A DNA stretch of 64,000 nt from Vulcanimicrobiota bacterium. Its GTDB lineage: Bacteria; Vulcanimicrobiota; Vulcanimicrobiia; Vulcanimicrobiales; Vulcanimicrobiaceae. Of this stretch, positions 17,277-26,650 are shown piece by piece. The notes below the pieces were generated by a model. That model worked only from the letters and a program-made list of their open reading frames with translations, was not told the DNA's origin and did not search any database. The stretch spans positions 83,439 through 147,438 of the forward strand of contig PMOS01000020.1 of NCBI GenBank assembly GCA_003161435.1, in the 5' to 3' direction. The position numbers were made by a program, and so were the translations under genes. Each line of letters starts with the position of its first letter. The first letter of the stretch is position 1.

Positions 17277-20200
17277 ATGTATCTTACACGCGTCTTCCTC
17301 AAACGGCCGACGCTGGTGTTCGTGCTGATCGCGCTGACGACTCTGGCGGCGATCATGGCGCTGCGCTCGCTGGTCGTCCAGCAAACGCCGAACAGCGGGT
17401 TGCCGTCGATCTCGGTGAGTGTCGGGTATCCGGGCGCGTCGACGACCGAGCTGGTGACCGAGATCGCGCAGCCGATCGAAGACCAGCTCGCCGGGACACC
17501 GTTTCTCGATCACATCGACACCACGATTCAAACCGGTCAAGTCAATATCTCGGCCTCGTTCGCGACGCAGTCGACCGACACCGAGAACATCGCGAACGTC
17601 GAGAAGGCGATTCAGGCCGCGGCGCGGAGCCTGCCTTCGACGATCGCCGCGCCGTCGATCCGCGTCGCCGATCCGAGCGAGCCGACCGTCATCGCGCTCG
17701 CGCTCGTGTCGTCGAAGTATCCCGAAGCGGTGCTCGCCTCGATTGCGAACAACTCGATCGTTCCGGCGATCGAGCAACTGCCGGGGATCTCGAACGTCAA
17801 CGTCACCGGCACCACCCAACCGGCGTTCGTCGTGACGGTCGACCCGAACATGCTCGCTGCCGACAACCTCACGTTGACCGACGTCGTCGGATCGATCACG
17901 CCGAACAACGTGCGCGCGCCCGGCGGCATCGTCTACGGTTCGGGACACGAGACGCAGCTCGACGTGCGCGGCGATCTGCCTAACCCGCAAGCGGTCGCCA
18001 ACCTTCCGATCCACGTCGCATACGCAGGTACGACCGTTGCGGGCGCGACGACCGGCGGCGCGAGCGGCGTATCGGCGACCGGCGGATCCTCGGCGGGCGG
18101 GACGTCGGCCGGTGGGTCATCGGCCGGTGGATCGACGGGTGGAACGACGGCGTCGGGCTCTGCTGCGAGCGGTACCGCGGCCGGCGCGCCCGGATCCGCG
18201 ACGATCGCGCGCGGCACCGCTCCGCGTGCCAACGCGACCGTGCCGCCGGCGGGCATCAACGCTCCGGTCCAGACGCTGCGCTCGGGAGCGAGTCTCGCGA
18301 CGATGCCGCCGTTACCGTCCGGCGCGACGACCGGCTCGTCCGCAACCAGCGGCGGCACGTCGACGGGCGGCTCGGCGGCAACGGGGACGTCCACGGCGGG
18401 CACCTCGACGACCGGAACCACAACGAGCCCGGGTGGCACGAGCACCGGCGGCACGAGCACGGGCGGAACGAGTACCGGCGGAACGAGCGGAACTGCGGCG
18501 TCCGGCGGCTACTCGACAGCCACGTCGACCGCGACGACGACGAGCGCCACGACTACGTCGACGTCGAACATCGTCAACTCGGAGAACCCGACGGCGAACG
18601 TTCCGGTCGACCCGCCACTGACGCCCTCGACGATAACGTCCACCAGCGCGTCGACCGGCACATCGACCGCCGGCGCGCTCCCGTCGACCGGTTCGAGCTC
18701 GTACGGAAGCGGCGCCGGAACGTCGACCTCGGGTTTCGTCGGGGCGCTGCAGAGCTGGGCTGTGCCCAGTGCCGACAAGCGCATCTCCGACGTTGCGACG
18801 GTCTTGAACGGGACCGTCGTCCAGCGCGTCTTCTCTTCGCAGAACGGCAAGCCCGGCGTGACGCTGCTGGTGCAAAAGGCGACGCAAGCCAGCGAGGTCA
18901 CCGTCGCCGACGAGGTCGTAAAGGCGCTGCCGGCGCTCAAGGCGCAATTCCCCAACGTCGACTTTCAGATCGCGCACGTGCAGGCAACCTACACCGAGCA
19001 ACAGGTCGAAGGCGTCGAGCACACGCTGATCGAGGGCATCGCTCTCACCGCGATCGTAATGCTGTTCTTCCTGGGTTCGTGGCGCAACGCGGTCGTCGTG
19101 ATGATCGCAATCCCGACTTCGCTAGGCGTGACGCTGTTCGTCATGCAGATGCTGAGCCTGACGCTCGACACGATCTCGTTGATGGCGATGACGCTGGTGA
19201 TCGGGATCTTGATCGACGACTCGACCGTCGTGCTCGAGAACATCGAACGGCACCACGCGATGGGTGAGGAGCCGGCCGACGCGGCGCTCAACGGCCGCAG
19301 CGAGATCGGGATGGCGGCGATCGTCCTCACGACCGTCGACGTGATCGTCTTTCTGCCGATCGCATTCGCCGGCGGTCAGGTCGGCCAGCTGCTCACCGAG
19401 TTCGCGATCGTCGTGACGGTCGCGACTGTGACCTCGCTGTTCGTCTCCTTCACGATCACGCCGGCGCTCGCGGGGCTGTGGTCGATGAAATCGACCTGGC
19501 GGCCGTGGCGGCCGATTCGTTGGTTCAACGGGCGCTTCGACGCGCTGCGCACGCACTACGCGCAACGCTGGCTCCCCGCCGCGATGCGCCGGCCGTGGCC
19601 GATCGTCATCGTCGCCGTCGTCACCTGCGCGATCGCGTTTCTGCTGGTTCCAACCGGGCTGGTCGGCGAGGAGTTCATCCCACCGCAGAACCAAGGGATC
19701 ATCACCGTTCAAGTGACGTACCCGGCCGGCTATCCGGTCGCGCAGACGAACGCGGCGATGTCGCGTCTCGAAGCGATCGTGAAGCAGGCGATCCCGGAAA
19801 AAGCGCTTCAGTACGAAACGACCGTCGCCGGCGCGTACAGCGCCGCGTTCGGCGGTTTCGTGCAGGAAGGTAACGTCGGCCAGATCACGGTCTATCTGAA
19901 CAACCCGCAGCAGACGACGCAGTACACGAACGTGCTGCAGCAGAAGCTACCCGGAGCCGCGAGCGGCGCGCACGTCGCGGTGACGGCGTCGACCGGACTC
20001 GGTGGCGGCGCTCAGCAGCCGATGGACGAACTGGTGTCGACGACCGACGGCTCGGACCCGACCGCGTCCGCGCAGAAGGTGTTCCAAGCGCTGTCGGCCA
20101 CTCCCGGCGCGACCGGCGCGCAGGACAGCGCGACAAACGCGGCGCCGCAGATGGAAGTCCAGTTCGACCGGCCGCGCCTGCAGGCGCTCGACGTGAGCGA

Positions 20201-21179
20201 CGGCACCGCGGCGGCGGCCGTCGAGGCCGCGTTCGGCGGCGACGTCGCGTCGCAGATCGAGACGCCCGACCGCGGGCTTACCGACATTGAAGTGATCTAT
20301 CCGCGTTCGGCGCAAACCTCGCTCGACGACGTCCTGGCGATACCGATCCGCGCCCAGAGCGGCGGGATCGTGCGGCTCGGTGACGTCGCGCAGCTCAAGT
20401 ACGTCCCGGCGCCGCTCTTGATCACGCGCGAGAACCGCGCGACCGTGATCCACGTCTCCGCGAACGTCGCGCCGGGCTCGAACCTCTCCGACGTGACCCG
20501 GACGTTCACGAAGCGCGTCGCGGCGCTCCATCTGCCCAAGAACGTCCGCATCCATCCGGCGGCCCAAGGGCAACAGGACCTGATGGGTCAGGCACTGCGA
20601 ACGCTCGGCGGCAGCCTCTTGATCTCGATCGTGCTCGTCTTCTTGGTGATCGTCGCGCTGTACAACAGCTACCGCACGCCGTTCGTGACCTTGTTCGCGA
20701 TCCCGGTCGCCGCGATCGGGGCGCTCGGCGCGCTGTTCATCACCCGCCAAACGCTCAATCTGTACTCGCTGATCGGGATCATTCTGTTGGTCGGCCTGGT
20801 CACGAAGAACGGGATCCTGCTGGTGGACTTCGCCGACACCATGCGCGAGCGCGAGGGCAAATCGCGCGAGGACGGGATGCGCGAAGCCGCCCAGACCCGG
20901 TTCCGGCCGATCATCATGACGACGATCGCGATGGTTGCCGGGATGCTCCCGCTCGCGCTGGGCTTGGAGCCGGGCGGAGCGCAGCGCACCTCGCTCGCGA
21001 TCGTCGTGATCGGCGGCCTGCTCAGCTCGCTGGTGCTCACGCTGTTCATCGTCCCGATCATGTACAGCTGGATCGCGCCGAAGGAGCTGCGGCACGGCGT
21101 CGTCTTCGCCGACGAGCACAAGGACGACCGCAAGGACGAGCCGCCGCGGCGCGGTGGGCCCGCGCCGCAGCCGGCCTGA
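17277..21179 (+). CDS. RND efflux permease with large low-complexity insertion
   Basis: 1300 residues, against about 1030-1060 for the family. Twelve-TM proton-driven exporter of the AcrB/HAE1 type: TM1 (TLVFVLIALTTLAAIMAL), porter domains, TM2-6 block with the relay-motif region LVIGILIDDSTVVLENIE, second half ending in TMIAMVAGMLPLALG-like sequence (TTIAMVAGMLPLALGL). The extra length is one insertion at about residues 252-490, rich in Ser, Thr, Gly, Ala and Pro. It falls between the strands NLPIHVAYAG and RISDVATVLNG in the docking/porter region. The core is otherwise intact, so it is probably functional. Confidence 0.9.
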   Translation: MYLTRVFLKRPTLVFVLIALTTLAAIMALRSLVVQQTPNSGLPSISVSVGYPGASTTELVTEIAQPIEDQLAGTPFLDHIDTTIQTGQVNISASFATQSTDTENIANVEKAIQAAARSLPSTIAAPSIRVADPSEPTVIALALVSSKYPEAVLASIANNSIVPAIEQLPGISNVNVTGTTQPAFVVTVDPNMLAADNLTLTDVVGSITPNNVRAPGGIVYGSGHETQLDVRGDLPNPQAVANLPIHVAYAGTTVAGATTGGASGVSATGGSSAGGTSAGGSSAGGSTGGTTASGSAASGTAAGAPGSATIARGTAPRANATVPPAGINAPVQTLRSGASLATMPPLPSGATTGSSATSGGTSTGGSAATGTSTAGTSTTGTTTSPGGTSTGGTSTGGTSTGGTSGTAASGGYSTATSTATTTSATTTSTSNIVNSENPTANVPVDPPLTPSTITSTSASTGTSTAGALPSTGSSSYGSGAGTSTSGFVGALQSWAVPSADKRISDVATVLNGTVVQRVFSSQNGKPGVTLLVQKATQASEVTVADEVVKALPALKAQFPNVDFQIAHVQATYTEQQVEGVEHTLIEGIALTAIVMLFFLGSWRNAVVVMIAIPTSLGVTLFVMQMLSLTLDTISLMAMTLVIGILIDDSTVVLENIERHHAMGEEPADAALNGRSEIGMAAIVLTTVDVIVFLPIAFAGGQVGQLLTEFAIVVTVATVTSLFVSFTITPALAGLWSMKSTWRPWRPIRWFNGRFDALRTHYAQRWLPAAMRRPWPIVIVAVVTCAIAFLLVPTGLVGEEFIPPQNQGIITVQVTYPAGYPVAQTNAAMSRLEAIVKQAIPEKALQYETTVAGAYSAAFGGFVQEGNVGQITVYLNNPQQTTQYTNVLQQKLPGAASGAHVAVTASTGLGGGAQQPMDELVSTTDGSDPTASAQKVFQALSATPGATGAQDSATNAAPQMEVQFDRPRLQALDVSDGTAAAAVEAAFGGDVASQIETPDRGLTDIEVIYPRSAQTSLDDVLAIPIRAQSGGIVRLGDVAQLKYVPAPLLITRENRATVIHVSANVAPGSNLSDVTRTFTKRVAALHLPKNVRIHPAAQGQQDLMGQALRTLGGSLLISIVLVFLVIVALYNSYRTPFVTLFAIPVAAIGALGALFITRQTLNLYSLIGIILLVGLVTKNGILLVDFADTMREREGKSREDGMREAAQTRFRPIIMTTIAMVAGMLPLALGLEPGGAQRTSLAIVVIGGLLSSLVLTLFIVPIMYSWIAPKELRHGVVFADEHKDDRKDEPPRRGGPAPQPA
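18432..18491 (+). repeat. 15-bp tandem repeat inside the RND permease insertion
   Basis: Four in-frame units of the form GGN-GGN-ACG-AGN-ACN (the last unit ends in GGA) encode repeated GGTST peptides. They lie inside the insertion of the permease and could vary in copy number by slippage without breaking the frame. Confidence 0.8.
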
Positions 21180-21180
21180 T

Positions 21181-22263
21181 CTATTTCGCCAGCGCCGATT
21201 CGATCGGCTTGGCGGTCGTCCACTGCGCGTCCTGACCGCTTTTGCCGCCATTGTAGAGCTCGGCGAAGTCCGCGCCGTTCGCGTCGTGCTCCATCCACGA
21301 GTACGCGCCGGTCGTGCCGCCGTTCTTGCCGTAGACCAGCCGCCCGGAGCTGTCGTGGTAGACGACGTCCCAGCCGCCGCCGTAGTAGGCGCCGTTCGAG
21401 CGCGGGTGCAGTCCCGAGGGCAGCGGCCCGAACATCGCCGCACGGCTCTTCGCCGAGATGATCTTGCCCGCGTCGAGCGCGACGAGGATCTTCACGATGT
21501 CGGTGGCCGACATGACCCAGCCGCCGGCCGGCGTCCCTGCTAGCGGGATGGTGTTGGTCGCGGGCTGCTTCGACTTATTATACTGCTTGACCGCGTTCGG
21601 GATCGGCGCCGCCAGGTTGGCTGCGGCGGCCGTGACGCCGGCCGGCGTGAAGACGTGCTGCTGCGTGTACGTCTGGTACTTCTCGCCGCTCGCCTTCTCG
21701 ATGACCGCACCGAGCACGTTGAAGCCCGTGTTGGAGTAGACTTGCTTCTGGCCCGGGGTGAAGTTCAGCGTCTTCGCCGCCGCGGCTTTGGCAATGTCGA
21801 GCGGATCGCTCGTCGTGACGTGGATGTTGTCGTTGAGCCCGGACGAGTGGTTCAGCAGCTCCGCGATCGTGATGTTGGGCAGTCGCTTGTCGGGACCGTG
21901 CAGGCCCAGGTAGGTGAAGGCTTTCGTGGTGACGGCGATCTTGCCGCTGTCGATCAGCGTGAAGATCGCCATCGCGGTGAACGGCTTCGAACCGCTGGCC
22001 AGCAGGAAGACGGACGTGTTGGTGACCGGCTTCTTCGCAGCCACGTCGGCGAAACCGAAGCTCTTCGCGTCGGCGATCTTGCCGCCGACCGCGGCGGCGA
22101 ACTGCGCGCCGGGGACGCCATAGCTCGTCTGGAGCTTGGCGACCACAGCGTCCGCCGCGGTTCCGCTCGCGGCAGGCTTCGGCTTGCTCTTGGCGAGCAC
22201 GAGGCCGCCGGAAAACACGAACGCTGCGATCCCGCAGCATACAACCAAACGACGCACGTACAA
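21181..22263 (-). CDS. Exported serine hydrolase, beta-lactamase/PBP4 class C-like
   Basis: About 360 residues. Signal peptide (VVCCGIAAFVFSGGLVLA), then the serine-hydrolase fold with the S-x-x-K nucleophile motif (LLASGSKPFTAM), Tyr motif YSNTGFN, and the C-terminal KNGGTTG box replacing KTG. This is the family of beta-lactamases class C, esterases and D-Ala-D-Ala peptidases; the true substrate is unknown. The start is TTG 22263 or GTG 22257, both after a GGAGG ribosome site; an ATG-like GTG at 22299 lacks one. It converges with the RND permease with one base between stops. Confidence 0.85.
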   Translation of the reverse strand: MYVRRLVVCCGIAAFVFSGGLVLAKSKPKPAASGTAADAVVAKLQTSYGVPGAQFAAAVGGKIADAKSFGFADVAAKKPVTNTSVFLLASGSKPFTAMAIFTLIDSGKIAVTTKAFTYLGLHGPDKRLPNITIAELLNHSSGLNDNIHVTTSDPLDIAKAAAAKTLNFTPGQKQVYSNTGFNVLGAVIEKASGEKYQTYTQQHVFTPAGVTAAAANLAAPIPNAVKQYNKSKQPATNTIPLAGTPAGGWVMSATDIVKILVALDAGKIISAKSRAAMFGPLPSGLHPRSNGAYYGGGWDVVYHDSSGRLVYGKNGGTTGAYSWMEHDANGADFAELYNGGKSGQDAQWTTAKPIESALAK

Positions 22264-22395
22264 ACGATCCTCCGGAACGCAAAGGCGAGAGCGCACCAAC
22301 TTCGCGGATGAAGGCTGCGTGAACCTTCCCTCAGCGTACGGTTAGAGGCGATCGCTCCCAAGCGGAATGCCAGGTGCGCGCGCGACCGTCGTCCC

Positions 22396-23223
22396 ATGGA
22401 ACGCGATCAGGTTCATCCGCGGCATGTCCGCATCGCACACTGGATCAACGCCGTCGTTCTGTTGGTCATGCTGTGGAGCGGCTTCGCGATGCTCGTCGCG
22501 GACCGGCACTTCGCGGCGTACGTGCACGTGGTCCCGAGCGCCGTCTGGAGTGCGCTGCAGCTCACCGGACATCGCGTGCAAGGCCGCGCTTGGCATCTGG
22601 GGACGGCGATCGCGTTCGCCGCGAACGCGATCTTCTACGCGTGGACGTCGCTCGCCAACGGCACGTGGCGGCGCATCATGCCGCGGCGCACGTGGCTGCG
22701 CGATGCCTGGGCGGCGATTGTCCAAGAACTCGGCGCGTCGCGCGCGCCCGTGCAGCGGGCGGAGTACAACGGGGCGCAGCGCCTGTCGTATGCGCTGGTG
22801 ATGGCCGGCGGCGCCGTGATGGTGATGACGGGACTCGCCCTTTGGTTCGGGCGGCGCTTTCCCTGGATGATGGCCGTTTTCGGCGGCGAGCGAATCGCGC
22901 TGACGATTCACGTCGTGCTCGCGGTCGCGCTCCTCGCCTTCATCGCAATCCACGTCGTGCAGGTGCTGCGCGCCGGCTTGCCCACGCTACTCGCCATGGT
23001 CACGGGGGCTGCTGAGCCGCGCCCGGCGCGTGCGCGCCTCGGTCTTGCGTGGAGCGCGAGCGTCATGGCGTCGCTGGTCGCCGCGTTCGCGATCGTCAAC
23101 CAAACGAGCGGGCCGACCGGCGTCCCCGCGTTCCTGCGCTGGGCGGTCCCGTCGCACGGCGGCCGGCACGTATCGCGCACCATCCCGCGCCACGACCGCG
23201 AGGAGAAAAACGAAGCCGGCTAG
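22396..23223 (+). CDS. Membrane cytochrome b (b561/hydrogenase-type)
   Basis: 275 residues with four to five TM helices. Haem-ligand His candidates are in VRIAHWINAVVLLVMLWSG, HRVQGRAWHLG and IHVVLAVALLAFIAIHVV, the pattern of Ni/Fe-hydrogenase and formate/thiosulfate reductase cytochrome b subunits that pass electrons between quinone and a periplasmic enzyme. No catalytic partner gene is adjacent. GACCGT 6 bases before the ATG might be a -10 element of a leaderless message. Convergent with the next gene. Confidence 0.82.
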   Translation: MERDQVHPRHVRIAHWINAVVLLVMLWSGFAMLVADRHFAAYVHVVPSAVWSALQLTGHRVQGRAWHLGTAIAFAANAIFYAWTSLANGTWRRIMPRRTWLRDAWAAIVQELGASRAPVQRAEYNGAQRLSYALVMAGGAVMVMTGLALWFGRRFPWMMAVFGGERIALTIHVVLAVALLAFIAIHVVQVLRAGLPTLLAMVTGAAEPRPARARLGLAWSASVMASLVAAFAIVNQTSGPTGVPAFLRWAVPSHGGRHVSRTIPRHDREEKNEAG

Positions 23224-23224
23224 G

Positions 23225-23695
23225 CTATCGACCTTCACGTCTTCGGATGTTGAGCTCGGAGCGGCGGATCTCGTCGATCACGTCGGAGCGGATTCGGTCG
23301 AGGAACGAGCGGAGGGTTCGCTCGGCGGCGTGCCCCAAGATGGTGACGTCGGCCAGCTCGCCGATCGCCCCGAGCGGCGTCTCGTAGCTTCCCACGAGGC
23401 GCAGGATCGACTCCAACGGTCCGACGGCCTCGCTGCGGACCTGGCCACGAAAGCTGGGAAACCACGCGGTGCGATGCGTTGCGTGCATGGAGAGGGGTAT
23501 TGCGCTCGGCGTGCCCGTGTCGGCGGCGGCCGTTTCGACGGTGACGGGGACCGTCACCGCGGCACCGGCGACGCGGAGGTCGTGGGTCAGCGCGACGTCC
23601 GTGCGTTGCTCGTAGCCGCGCAGCACGGTAGCGAGCCGCGGCGCCACCACCGCCTGTGGGCTCGGAAGGCTCGCTTCGATCGTAATGTCCGGCAT
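23225..23695 (-). CDS. SRPBCC-like protein, divergent member of a six-copy family
   Basis: 156 residues, no signal peptide. The N-terminus (MPDITIEASLPSPQAVVAPRL) resembles the first strand and helix of SRPBCC (START/CoxG-like) folds, and the C-terminal part VGSYETPLGAIGELADV followed by a helix RTLRSFLDRIRSDV corresponds to the GxYxPPxGxxGxxFD motif seen in five other proteins of this window. It is the most divergent of the six. It lies 6 bases after the next family member at 23702-24187, so the two are cotranscribed. Function unknown. Confidence 0.6.
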   Translation of the reverse strand: MPDITIEASLPSPQAVVAPRLATVLRGYEQRTDVALTHDLRVAGAAVTVPVTVETAAADTGTPSAIPLSMHATHRTAWFPSFRGQVRSEAVGPLESILRLVGSYETPLGAIGELADVTILGHAAERTLRSFLDRIRSDVIDEIRRSELNIRRREGR

Positions 23696-23701
23696 CGCCT
23701 T

Positions 23702-24187
23702 TTAGTGGGTCTTTTTCTCGGCTTCGATCTGCGCGTGCGCGTCGCGCAGTTCTTCGCCGACGCCGGACAGTAGGGCGCTCATGGTCGCATGCGCCATGCG
23801 CCGCCCCAGCAGGTCGTCGAACGCCCGCCCCACATTACCTCCGGGCGGCTCGTACGTTCCGTTGATTTGCAGCGCCGTTTCGTCGTAGTCCTCGCCGGCG
23901 CTGATGGCGAGCGTCCCTTCGAACGCCGGCGTGGGAATGCCGCGCGCGGTGAGTCCTGCGGCCCATGCGACGCGATAGCGAGACGTGTAGTTTCCGCTGC
24001 CCGGAAGCTTCTCGGTCTGCGCTTTCACAATGCGGCCGATCTCGTGGTCAGTACCGACCGGAAGGGCGAGCGAGAGCATGCACTCTCCGTGGTCCGCTCC
24101 GGGCGGGATGCCCAGCCGGCGTTGAAAGACGCCGACCGTCTGGACGTACGGCGCTTCGACGTAAAGGCGTTCTTTCACGGCGGTCAT
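23702..24187 (-). CDS. SRPBCC-like protein, six-copy family
   Basis: 161 residues. Contains the shared signature NGTYEPPGGNVGRAFDDLLG then RRMAHATMSALL and ends in a Lys/Glu tail. SRPBCC folds bind hydrophobic ligands or lipids; the role here is unknown. The ATG has AGGAG upstream. A possible promoter half (GTTCACC, 20 bp, TACACT) lies about 50 bases upstream. It diverges from the ba3 oxidase operon, with both starts facing the 209-bp intergenic region. Confidence 0.65.
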   Translation of the reverse strand: MTAVKERLYVEAPYVQTVGVFQRRLGIPPGADHGECMLSLALPVGTDHEIGRIVKAQTEKLPGSGNYTSRYRVAWAAGLTARGIPTPAFEGTLAISAGEDYDETALQINGTYEPPGGNVGRAFDDLLGRRMAHATMSALLSGVGEELRDAHAQIEAEKKTH

Positions 24188-24245
24188 TCGAACATCGTCT
24201 CCTGTGGAGGGCCGGAAAAACCCCGGGCCCGTCAGCTTCGTCCCC

Positions 24246-24278
24246 AGTGTACCGGCCCCATGTGCGGAACCGGTGAAC
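24246..24278 (-). promoter_or_regulatory. Candidate heptamer/-10 promoter of the SRPBCC pair (half site)
   Basis: On the minus strand: one heptamer GTTCACC, 20 bases, then TACACT. The second heptamer expected 11 bp upstream is not recognisable, so this is a weaker match to the shared promoter design. Confidence 0.35.
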
Positions 24279-24346
24279 GGCGCCGGTCGAACGGCCGCAG
24301 CGGCGCCGGCGAACCGAGAATCCGAGTGAACGCCGTCAGAACGTCC

Positions 24347-24390
24347 GTTCACGCGCCGTTCACACGTCGCGGGCGACCGTCTCGTACGAT
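24347..24390 (+). promoter_or_regulatory. Heptamer-repeat promoter of the ba3 oxidase operon
   Basis: GTTCACG-N4-GTTCACA, then 20 bases, then TACGAT as -10, 6 bases before the ATG of the oxidase subunit IIa. The transcript should be leaderless. Long-spacing class. Confidence 0.55.
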
Positions 24391-24396
24391 CGGCGC

Positions 24397-24513
24397 ATGG
24401 AACCACAAGGCGACGAGCCGCTTCCCGCGACGCTCGTCTTCGTCTCGGCGCTCGGCGCGCTGATCTTCGTCGGCTGGTTCGCCATGTACGCGCTGCTCCG
24501 GGCGAGGTGGTGA
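24397..24513 (+). CDS. Cytochrome c oxidase subunit IIa, ba3 type
   Basis: 38-residue single-pass membrane protein (PATLVFVSALGALIFVGWFA) with an acidic N-terminus and basic C-terminus. Its size, topology and place directly before subunit II match the small helix (subunit IIa) of ba3-type oxidases, which replaces the first helix missing from subunit II. The stop overlaps the start of subunit II (GTGA). Too short for automatic gene finders. Confidence 0.8.
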   Translation: MEPQGDEPLPATLVFVSALGALIFVGWFAMYALLRARW

Positions 24514-24983
24514 GCGTGCACGTCCACCGCCAAGAACGGATCTGGATGACGTTCGGGCTGGCGATGCTGGTCATCTTCTTGGCCGTCATCACCACCGCCG
24601 CCGTCGTCGACGGCTTCGTCCCGCCCAGCCACGTGCAGAGCATCGATCCGACCAAGGTCGCGCAGACGCCGCCGTTCGACCATCCGGGGCTGCGCAAGGT
24701 CGCCGACGGCGCGTACGAAGCCTACTACGTCGCGCGCATCTTTTCGTTCACTCCGGCGTCGATCGAGGTTCCGGTCGGCTCGCGGGTGACGTTCTACGTG
24801 ACGAGCGCCGACGTCGAGCACGGTTTCAGCATCCCGGAGACCGGCGTCAACACGATGGTCACGCCGGGCTGGGTGAGCCAGGTCTCGCACACGTTCAAGG
24901 AACGTGGGACGTTCCTGCTGGTCTGCAACGAGTACTGCGGCTCCGGACACCACATGATGGCCGCCAAGGTCGAGGTCAAGTGA
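24510..24983 (+). CDS. Cytochrome c oxidase subunit II, ba3 type (CuA)
   Basis: About 157 residues. One N-terminal TM helix (MTFGLAMLVIFLAVITTAA) then the periplasmic cupredoxin domain with the binuclear CuA site: His in DVEHGFSIP and CNEYCGSGHHMM giving C-x3-C-x3-H-x2-M. It accepts electrons from cytochrome c. Start at GTG 24510 gives the overlap with subunit IIa; GTG 24507 or 24516 are alternatives. The stop overlaps the ATG of subunit I. Confidence 0.92.
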   Translation: MSVHVHRQERIWMTFGLAMLVIFLAVITTAAVVDGFVPPSHVQSIDPTKVAQTPPFDHPGLRKVADGAYEAYYVARIFSFTPASIEVPVGSRVTFYVTSADVEHGFSIPETGVNTMVTPGWVSQVSHTFKERGTFLLVCNEYCGSGHHMMAAKVEVK

Positions 24984-26650
24984 TGGTCACGACGATCGCG
25001 CCGTCGCGGGGCGGCGACGCGCTGGAGCTCTCGCGCGCGAACGGCGACTTGCTGGTGCTCACGCACATCTACACGTCGACGCTCGTGCTGGGGATCGGCG
25101 CGCTGTTCGGGATGCTGCAGGGCTTCTCGCGCGCGAACTGGATCGTCATGCCGGCTTGGTTCGACTACTACCGCATGCTGACCGCGCACGGCGTGCTGAT
25201 GGCGCTGGTCTTCACCACGTTCTTCATCACGGGATTCTTCACGTACAGCGTCTACCACACGATCCCGCGCGTGCGCTCGACCCGGTTGGGCTGGATCGGC
25301 TACTGCGTGATGCTGGTCGGCACCGTCATGGCCGCCGTCGCGATCCTCGACGGCAGCGCCAGCGTGCTCTACACGTTCTACGCGCCGCTCAAGGCCAGCC
25401 CGCTGTTCTATTTCGGCGCGACGCTGCTCGTCGCCGGGACGTGGTTCGTCGCCGCCGACGTCTTCTTGAACGTCGCGTGGTTCAAGAAGCAGCATCCGAA
25501 CGAGCGAATTCCGCTGCCCGCGTTCATCGCGGCGTGCACGCTCACCATGTGGATCATCGCGACGCTCGGCGTCGTCGCCGAGATGGGGCTGCTCATCCCC
25601 TGGTCGCTGGGCTGGACCAGCGGGATCGACGTCGGCTTGACGCGGATGTTCTTCTGGTACTTCGGCCACCCGCTGGTGTACTTCTGGATCATGGCTGCCT
25701 ATGCGATCTGGTACACGGTCGTGCCGGCGACGTTCGGCGGCCGCATCTTCAGCGACGGCCTCACGCGGCTCGCGTTCGTGATGCTGCTGCTGCTGTCGAC
25801 GCCGGTCGGCTTGCACCACCAGTTCCTCGACCCGGGGATCTCGGCCGGCTGGAAGTGGCTGCACACGGTCACGACGTACGGCGTCGTCATCCCGTCCTTC
25901 ATGACCGCGTTCGCGATCTTCGCGACGTTCGAGCTGGCGGCGCGCAAGGCCGGGCGCCGCGGTTTCGTCAACGTCGTGCGCTGGCTGCCGTGGAAGGACC
26001 CGGTGTTCGCCGGACCCGCGCTCGGCATGATCCTGTTCATCTTCGGCGGCTTCGGCGGCATCGTGAACAACTCGTACTCGATGGACGTGCTGGTGCACAA
26101 CACGATGTGGATCGTCGGCCACTTCCACATCACCGTCGGCGGCCCGGCGGCGCTGACGTTCATCGGCGCGACCTACGGGCTCGTTCCGGCGCTCACCGGG
26201 CGCACGCTCTTCGCGCCCCGGCTCGCGCTGATTCAGGTCTATACGTGGTTCGTCGGAATGGCGATCATGTCGACGTCGATGCACTGGGCAGGATTGCTCG
26301 GGTCGCCGCGTCGCACCGCGGATGTCAGCTATTTCGGCGCGCAGGGCGCTGCGACGTGGCATCCGCAGATGGTCGGCGCCGCCGTCGGCGGGACGATCAT
26401 CGCGCTCTCCGTGGTGATGTTCATCATCGTGGCGACGGGCACGTTTCTCACCGATCGAAGCGCCCAAGTCCGCCCGGCGTTCACGTTCGCCACGACCAAC
26501 GAAGACGCGCTCGAGACGCCCGCTGTGCTCGACCGGCTCGGCCGCTGGGGCGTGCTCGCGTTCGCGCTGGCCGTACTAGCCTACGCCGGGCCGGTGACGC
26601 AGCAGATTCAGGCGCACGCGTATCTCGCGCCGGGCATGCGTACGTGGTAG
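24983..26650 (+). CDS. Cytochrome c oxidase subunit I, ba3 type
   Basis: 555 residues, 12-13 TM helices. Haem-copper oxidase catalytic subunit: low-spin haem His in LTAHGVLMALVF, CuB ligands in FFWYFGHPLVYFW and LHHQFLDPG, and the haem a3 and b ligands in MWIVGHFHITVG. The proton-channel pattern and YFGHP motif fit the B-type (ba3) group with high oxygen affinity. It follows subunits IIa and II with overlapping codons, and its stop overlaps the SCO gene. Confidence 0.95.
   Translation: MVTTIAPSRGGDALELSRANGDLLVLTHIYTSTLVLGIGALFGMLQGFSRANWIVMPAWFDYYRMLTAHGVLMALVFTTFFITGFFTYSVYHTIPRVRSTRLGWIGYCVMLVGTVMAAVAILDGSASVLYTFYAPLKASPLFYFGATLLVAGTWFVAADVFLNVAWFKKQHPNERIPLPAFIAACTLTMWIIATLGVVAEMGLLIPWSLGWTSGIDVGLTRMFFWYFGHPLVYFWIMAAYAIWYTVVPATFGGRIFSDGLTRLAFVMLLLLSTPVGLHHQFLDPGISAGWKWLHTVTTYGVVIPSFMTAFAIFATFELAARKAGRRGFVNVVRWLPWKDPVFAGPALGMILFIFGGFGGIVNNSYSMDVLVHNTMWIVGHFHITVGGPAALTFIGATYGLVPALTGRTLFAPRLALIQVYTWFVGMAIMSTSMHWAGLLGSPRRTADVSYFGAQGAATWHPQMVGAAVGGTIIALSVVMFIIVATGTFLTDRSAQVRPAFTFATTNEDALETPAVLDRLGRWGVLAFALAVLAYAGPVTQQIQAHAYLAPGMRTW

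Noticed and set aside
19947-21443. Long leftward frame across the RND permease end
   Set aside because: Low-complexity Arg/Asp product; the plus strand encodes a complete permease with TM segments.
25156-26640. Plus-strand frame overlapping oxidase subunit I, continuous with the SCO gene
   Set aside because: Only the part after about 26644 has a protein-like sequence (SCO). The upstream part is an alternative frame of the oxidase gene.
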